Positions 60,344 through 64,000 of a stretch of 64,000 nt of DNA are shown here, in pieces. Under the pieces are notes generated by a model. That model saw only the letters and a list, made by a program, of their open reading frames with translations. It searched no databases and was not told where the DNA came from. The stretch is from NCBI RefSeq assembly GCF_016110345.1, contig NZ_AP019011.1:1426001-1490000 (forward strand), written 5' to 3'. This DNA is from Fluviibacter phosphoraccumulans. Its GTDB lineage: Bacteria > Pseudomonadota > Gammaproteobacteria > Burkholderiales > Rhodocyclaceae. Positions within the stretch are counted from its first letter, which is position 1; each line of letters starts with the position of its first letter. Made by a program: the position numbers and the translations under genes.

Positions 60344-60781
60344 TTAGCTTGCAGCGTTAAGCGCTTTGTCGAGGTCATCGAAATGCGCATTGACGATGTT
60401 GCGAAGTTCGTCGATCTGCTCGAGAGCGTACTGACGACTGGGGAATACGGCGGGCAGACGCAGGACGTTGCCGGCTTCATCCAGGAAGGCCGATTCGACG
60501 GCGACGGCGTTGCCGAGCGTGCGGACCGCAAAGACGCCGCGACCAGTGACAGGGCGATCCAGGCCTTCGAGGGCGACGCCTTCTGTCTGTTGGGTGGGCA
60601 TGGCTGGGTTTGGGGTGGCGATGGGAGCAATGGGTGCGTCGCTGACGTCGGCCTGTTTGGCGTTCTCGATCTGCCCAACACCGACCTTACGGGCACGGCT
60701 CAAGGTTTTAGTGGTCTTGGTCGGTGTGGTGGCTGTAGTGGCTGCTTCAGCTTTCGCTGATGTGCGGGTTTTGATGGTCAT
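60344..60781 (-). CDS. Unknown small protein between tpsB and tpsA, 145 aa
   Basis: The gene sits in the operon 12 bases after tpsB and 51 bases before the adhesin. The N-terminal 75 residues are low-complexity, rich in Ala, Thr, Lys and Pro (KTRTSAKAEAATTATTPTK), with no signal peptide. The C-terminal 70 residues are a compact predicted alpha/beta part: GRGVFAVRTLGNAVAVESAF LDEAGNVLRLPAVFP, then YALEQIDELRNIVNAHFDDL. I know no family. Its position suggests a cytoplasmic accessory of the adhesin, for example a chaperone or glycosylation partner; this is inference. Confidence 0.7.
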   Translation of the reverse strand: MTIKTRTSAKAEAATTATTPTKTTKTLSRARKVGVGQIENAKQADVSDAPIAPIATPNPAMPTQQTEGVALEGLDRPVTGRGVFAVRTLGNAVAVESAFLDEAGNVLRLPAVFPSRQYALEQIDELRNIVNAHFDDLDKALNAAS

Positions 60782-60793
60782 GGTGTTTAGCTT

Positions 60794-62491
60794 TTAGAAG
60801 GGGATGGAGCCTGTGAGCCAGAATCGGTTGACGCTGGTGCCGCCGTTCTGGCTGAGGTATTGGGCAACGCTCTGGCTAAGCTGGCCGGTGCGTTGGGCCC
60901 AGACGGCTTTGACGTTCAGCCCGTAGGGGCCGATCCAGCCGAGGCTGGCGCCATAGCCTTGCAGGATGTAGTTGTTGGTGGCGATGTTCTGGGTGTTGAA
61001 CTTCCACTGCTGGACGTTGGCCATGTCGTAGAAGGCGGTGAGCTGGGTCTGGTACGGCAGGTTCTGACGCAGTTCGGCGGTAGTGAGGTTGCCTTGGCTG
61101 GCAGCCCCCTGGCCGGAGGCATAGGCACGCACGTTCATGGGGCCACCGAGGTAGAGCTGCTCGGAGCTGTCCATGTTCTTGCTGGCCAGCTGGCCAGAGA
61201 CGCCGAGGTAAAAGCTGAGGCTTTCGGTTAGGGCCTGGTTACGGTTGGCGGCGTAACGCAGTTTGGCGAAGGTGCCGGCAACGCCGATGAGCTGGGCGCT
61301 GTTCTGCCAGGCGTCTTTGCCGATGTCACCCAAGGAGCCGATGAGGGAGGCGGTGTTAAGGCCACCGCCGAACAGGCCATCAATGAGGTTGCCGGAGGCA
61401 CCGATCTGGGTGACGTTGGTGTCGTAGCTGTTCTCGGGAATGCTCTTACCGTTACTCCAGTTCCGGAACTGGCTGTAGTTCCAGTTCAGGAGCCCGATGA
61501 GGTTCATGGGGCGGGTACGGATGATGGGATAGGTGGCTTCAAGGCCGCCGGTGTTGGCAAAGCCGTTGTTAAAGAGGCTGTTAAAACTATCGCCGAGGAC
61601 GCGGTAGCTCATGCTGCTGCCATTAACGCCGACTCTGAGGCCGCTGTTACCGACCGGGAGGGTGTAGCTGAGGCGGCCGTAGTTATTGCCCTGCGAATAC
61701 ATGCCGTAAACGGAGACCTGGTCACCAATGCCAAGGGGGCCGTTGACGTTGACGAGGGCGGAGCCGCGGACGGTGCCGCTACTGCTGCTGCCGTAGTTGT
61801 CGACTGCAACCTGACCGTTAAAGAGCGGTTTGTCGGTAACGGTGATAAGGAGAATGGTGTCGCCGGGCTTGGCGCCTTCTTGCAGGCTGCCAACGACTGC
61901 AACGTCGGGTAGGTCATTGAGCGTTAGGAGGGCGTGATCAAGCTGATCGAGGGAGAGTTCGCTGTCTTGGGGGATACGACCATAGATCCAAGCTTCAACC
62001 CGGGCATCAGAGACGCGCTTGGATTGGTTGTTGATCTTGATGCCACCGAGTTTGGCTTCGACGATGCGGAGGGTGACCGTGCCGTCGGTGATGTCCTGCT
62101 GGGGGAGGATGACGCGCACCAGCCAGCCCTGCTCCCGGTAGTATTCGGTGATGGCGTCGGTGGCGCGTTTGAGGTCGTCAAAGGTGATGGGTTTGCCGAT
62201 GAGATCAGCGACGATGCTTTGTAGCTCGGCACTACTGACTTTGCTGTTGCCGACGAAAACAAACTGTTTAACGACAAAGGTGAGCTGATCGGGCTTGGGG
62301 GCTAGCGGCTTGAGTTCCACGGGGGCCGGCTCGCGGGTAGCGTCCGGCAGCACCGGAGGCATGGGCTCTAACTCTCGGTTCTGTTGCAGTAACTGGCCGG
62401 CTGAGGTTTGGGCGTGTGCAACCGCTGAGACGAGCAGCAGCAGCAGCGGCAAAAGAGTCTGGAAGGCTTTATTTAAAAAAAAAGTGCGCAT
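60794..62491 (-). CDS. TpsB outer membrane transporter (HMW1B/FhaC type)
   Basis: TpsB proteins are Omp85-family 16-strand barrels that secrete their partner adhesin. A signal peptide (MRTFFLNKAFQTLLPLLLLL, ends AHAQ) is followed by two POTRA domains at about 75-245 (FVVKQFVFVGNSKVSSAELQ and GGIKINNQSKRVSDARVEAW) and a barrel from about 250 with the secretion motif NVRAYASGQGAAS near 465; the last residue is phenylalanine after WLTGSIP, as in barrel proteins. The 565 residues match FhaC/ShlB size. It is read ahead of the small gene and the adhesin. Confidence 0.93.
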   Translation of the reverse strand: MRTFFLNKAFQTLLPLLLLLVSAVAHAQTSAGQLLQQNRELEPMPPVLPDATREPAPVELKPLAPKPDQLTFVVKQFVFVGNSKVSSAELQSIVADLIGKPITFDDLKRATDAITEYYREQGWLVRVILPQQDITDGTVTLRIVEAKLGGIKINNQSKRVSDARVEAWIYGRIPQDSELSLDQLDHALLTLNDLPDVAVVGSLQEGAKPGDTILLITVTDKPLFNGQVAVDNYGSSSSGTVRGSALVNVNGPLGIGDQVSVYGMYSQGNNYGRLSYTLPVGNSGLRVGVNGSSMSYRVLGDSFNSLFNNGFANTGGLEATYPIIRTRPMNLIGLLNWNYSQFRNWSNGKSIPENSYDTNVTQIGASGNLIDGLFGGGLNTASLIGSLGDIGKDAWQNSAQLIGVAGTFAKLRYAANRNQALTESLSFYLGVSGQLASKNMDSSEQLYLGGPMNVRAYASGQGAASQGNLTTAELRQNLPYQTQLTAFYDMANVQQWKFNTQNIATNNYILQGYGASLGWIGPYGLNVKAVWAQRTGQLSQSVAQYLSQNGGTSVNRFWLTGSIPF

Positions 62492-62499
62492 TCGTGCGA

Positions 62500-62545
62500 C
62501 TTTACAAAATTCGGTTTTTAAAAACTTTCCGATAATTTCGTAAAG
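62500..62545. promoter_or_regulatory. Inverted repeat upstream of tpsB
   Basis: CTTTACAAAATTCGG (62500-62514) and CCGATAATTTCGTAAAG (62529-62545) form an imperfect inverted repeat around an AT-rich centre, just before the tpsB start at 62491. Part of it, AAAACTTTCCGAT (62521-62533), recurs exactly at 63341-63353, upstream of the response regulator gene. A binding site of the regulator is the simplest explanation. Confidence 0.5.
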
Positions 62546-62593
62546 ACAGAACGCATGCTCCTTTTACAAGCAAGCTGCTGGCATTAATTCTGC

Positions 62594-63274
62594 TTAATTT
62601 TCAATATGAATCGGCAATGTGAGCTGATACCCTTCCCCGCGAATCGATCTAATGAAGGAATCGGGTACACCGATTTCTTCTAACTTCTTTCGCAAACGGT
62701 GCACCTGTAACTCTAATTGACTTTTAGAGTTATCGTCAGCGATGCGTTCGGTAATTTCAAACAACCGCCAATATGGTAAACGCAAATCAGGTGCCAAGGC
62801 CAAGCCTTTGAGCAAAGCAGTATCGCTTTTGCTCAGATACGCGTCTTTGTCACCATTGGTGAGCTTCAGTCCGCTTGGGCTTAAAGCCAGGCTAGCGTCT
62901 GCTTCTGTCTGCGCATGAATCCGACGGCGCACGGCTTTCACGGCCGCCAACAGTTCGGTAGGCGACACGGGTTTGGTCAGATAAAAATCGGCCCCACTTT
63001 CATAACCACGGATACGGTCCTGCTCTTCTGTTCGAGCAGAGACCATGATGATGTTGATACCTGGGTGGCCAGCACGCAGGCGCTGGGCGATATTGAAACC
63101 CGATTCTCCGGGCAAATTAACGTCCAGCACAATCAGGTGCGTTGCCGTAGCAGCCAGATGCTCGTCGAGTTCTTCCGCACAACTTGCACCAACGACATCA
63201 AAGCCTTCACTGAGCAGTCGATCAATAAATACTTCTCGCAGATCCTGGTGGTCTTCGACGACAACAACGCGCAT
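62594..63274 (-). CDS. OmpR-family response regulator
   Basis: The receiver domain (1-115) has the phosphoacceptor D51 in LIVLDVNLPGESG, acidic E7/D8, S79 and K101 in YLTKPVSP. The C-terminal domain (about 130-226) is a winged helix of the OmpR type (LRLPYWRLFEITERI, LELQVHRLRKKLEEIG, SFIRSIRGEGYQLTLPI). It lies 102 bases upstream of tpsB and 84 bases after the kinase, on the same strand, so it most likely controls the adhesin operon. A 13-base repeat found at its own upstream side and before tpsB supports this. Confidence 0.9.
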   Translation of the reverse strand: MRVVVVEDHQDLREVFIDRLLSEGFDVVGASCAEELDEHLAATATHLIVLDVNLPGESGFNIAQRLRAGHPGINIIMVSARTEEQDRIRGYESGADFYLTKPVSPTELLAAVKAVRRRIHAQTEADASLALSPSGLKLTNGDKDAYLSKSDTALLKGLALAPDLRLPYWRLFEITERIADDNSKSQLELQVHRLRKKLEEIGVPDSFIRSIRGEGYQLTLPIHIEN

Positions 63275-63358
63275 GGTGATGGATGGTGCCCTGAAATTTT
63301 AAGGGTGAAATGTAATTGATCACCCACCAGTAAACTTGCAAAAACTTTCCGATCCTGC

Positions 63359-64000
63359 CTACTTGTTTGCCAATGGTAACACCAGCTCAAAGCAAATTCG
63401 TTGGCCTAACAGGATGCAGCGCACCTGCCCGCTCAGCATGTCGGCAAGCACTTTAACGAGGTAAAGGCCCAACCCTGATCCAGTGAAGGCCTGCGCACGC
63501 TCGGATCGGTAGTATTTATCGAACACGCAGTTCGGATCTGGCGCGTCAATGGCACCGATGTCGTTTTCAATTCGCAGCAACGCGGCGTCGCGGGTTTGCC
63601 CTAACTTTAAGACAATCACACTATCCGACGGGCTGTATTTAACAGCATTATCGATAAGGTTGGAAAGAATGATTTGCACAAAACGTGCATCACTCTCCAT
63701 GCGAAGCGCTGCGGGCGCTTCGATCTGCAGTCTGTTGGCGTTCGGCAAAGCTGCTTGCAGTTGATAAACCATCTTGATGAGATCAAAAGGTGCGGCCTGA
63801 ATTGATAGCTGATCGTCGTGCAGTTTTTCTACCTGGAGCAGCCGTTCGATAATGCCATTCATGTCTCGGACAGCGCGGTCTGCCATGTCATTGATGCGCG
63901 GGCTGGGGTACTCACTGCCCACCGCCATGCGTACAACCGAGAGCGGGGTTTTCATTTCATGCGCCAGCATTTTGAGAAAATTAGATTGCTCAACCCGGCG
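63359..64000 (-). CDS. Sensor histidine kinase, C-terminal part (runs off the window)
   Basis: The frame is open to the right edge, so the sensing domains are outside. What is seen is the transmitter: H-box FLKMLAHEMKTPLSVVRMAV with the phosphorylated histidine, N-box ILSNLIDNAVKYSPSDSVIV, and the G-box region RSERAQAFTGSGLGLYLVKV with a short final strand. This is a complete HisKA plus HATPase pair. It precedes the response regulator and would be its partner. Confidence 0.9.
   Translation of the reverse strand, partial: RRVEQSNFLKMLAHEMKTPLSVVRMAVGSEYPSPRINDMADRAVRDMNGIIERLLQVEKLHDDQLSIQAAPFDLIKMVYQLQAALPNANRLQIEAPAALRMESDARFVQIILSNLIDNAVKYSPSDSVIVLKLGQTRDAALLRIENDIGAIDAPDPNCVFDKYYRSERAQAFTGSGLGLYLVKVLADMLSGQVRCILLGQRICFELVLPLANK

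Overview
The window looks like a piece of a betaproteobacterial chromosome. The evidence is the gene order gyrA-serC-pheA-hisC-tyrA-aroA/cmk-rpsA-ihfB-lapA-lapB with heptose and sugar genes, an ompA-ubiG-gph block, a tmRNA with an ANDERYALAA tag, and paired cyanophycin synthetases. I cannot name the genus from sequence alone.

Layout. (1) 1-5173: an accessory element beside a tRNA-Ser(GGA) gene. It has a string of small + strand genes, several with antitoxin-like C-terminal tails or single membrane segments, then an iteron-bearing candidate origin (five copies of a 16-base repeat), a replication initiator and an AlpA-type regulator. No integrase lies inside the window. (2) 5174-24806, almost all on the minus strand: PolB-like exonuclease, cysM, LPS heptose genes (hldD, rfaE1), rmlD-rmlB-ugd for rhamnose and uronate precursors, lapB-lapA for LPS control, ihfB-rpsA, then aromatic amino acid, histidine and serine biosynthesis and gyrA. 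(3) 24923-28885, plus strand: an MTA/SAH deaminase, an OmpA-family protein, ubiG, gph and ssrA. (4) 29147-37765: an orphan gene, a YkgJ protein and a divergent cyanophycin locus (DUF1854 protein and ABC transporter one way, two cyanophycin synthetases the other). (5) 37762-42872: a TPMT-family methyltransferase, the membrane protein misnamed site-specific recombinase, and ccmABCD, which stops at ccmD. (6) 42869-64000: a HMW1-type glyco-adhesin island. It has a winged-helix gene, a glycosyltransferase, an HMW1C-like N-glycosyltransferase, a ccdAB toxin-antitoxin pair, a 4424-residue two-partner-secretion adhesin, a small unknown gene, the TpsB transporter and a two-component system.

How they work together. 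In region 6 the sensor kinase and regulator probably control export of the giant adhesin through TpsB. The HMW1C enzyme would glucosylate the many N-x-S/T sequons of the adhesin in the cytoplasm, and the neighbouring glycosyltransferase may extend the sugar. CcdAB sits between adhesin and glycosyltransferase and may stabilise the island. Region 1 carries peptides whose C-termini resemble the CcdA of region 6, so a cross-talk between a mobile element and a resident toxin is a testable idea. These links are inferences; the family assignments rest on motifs read in the sequence.
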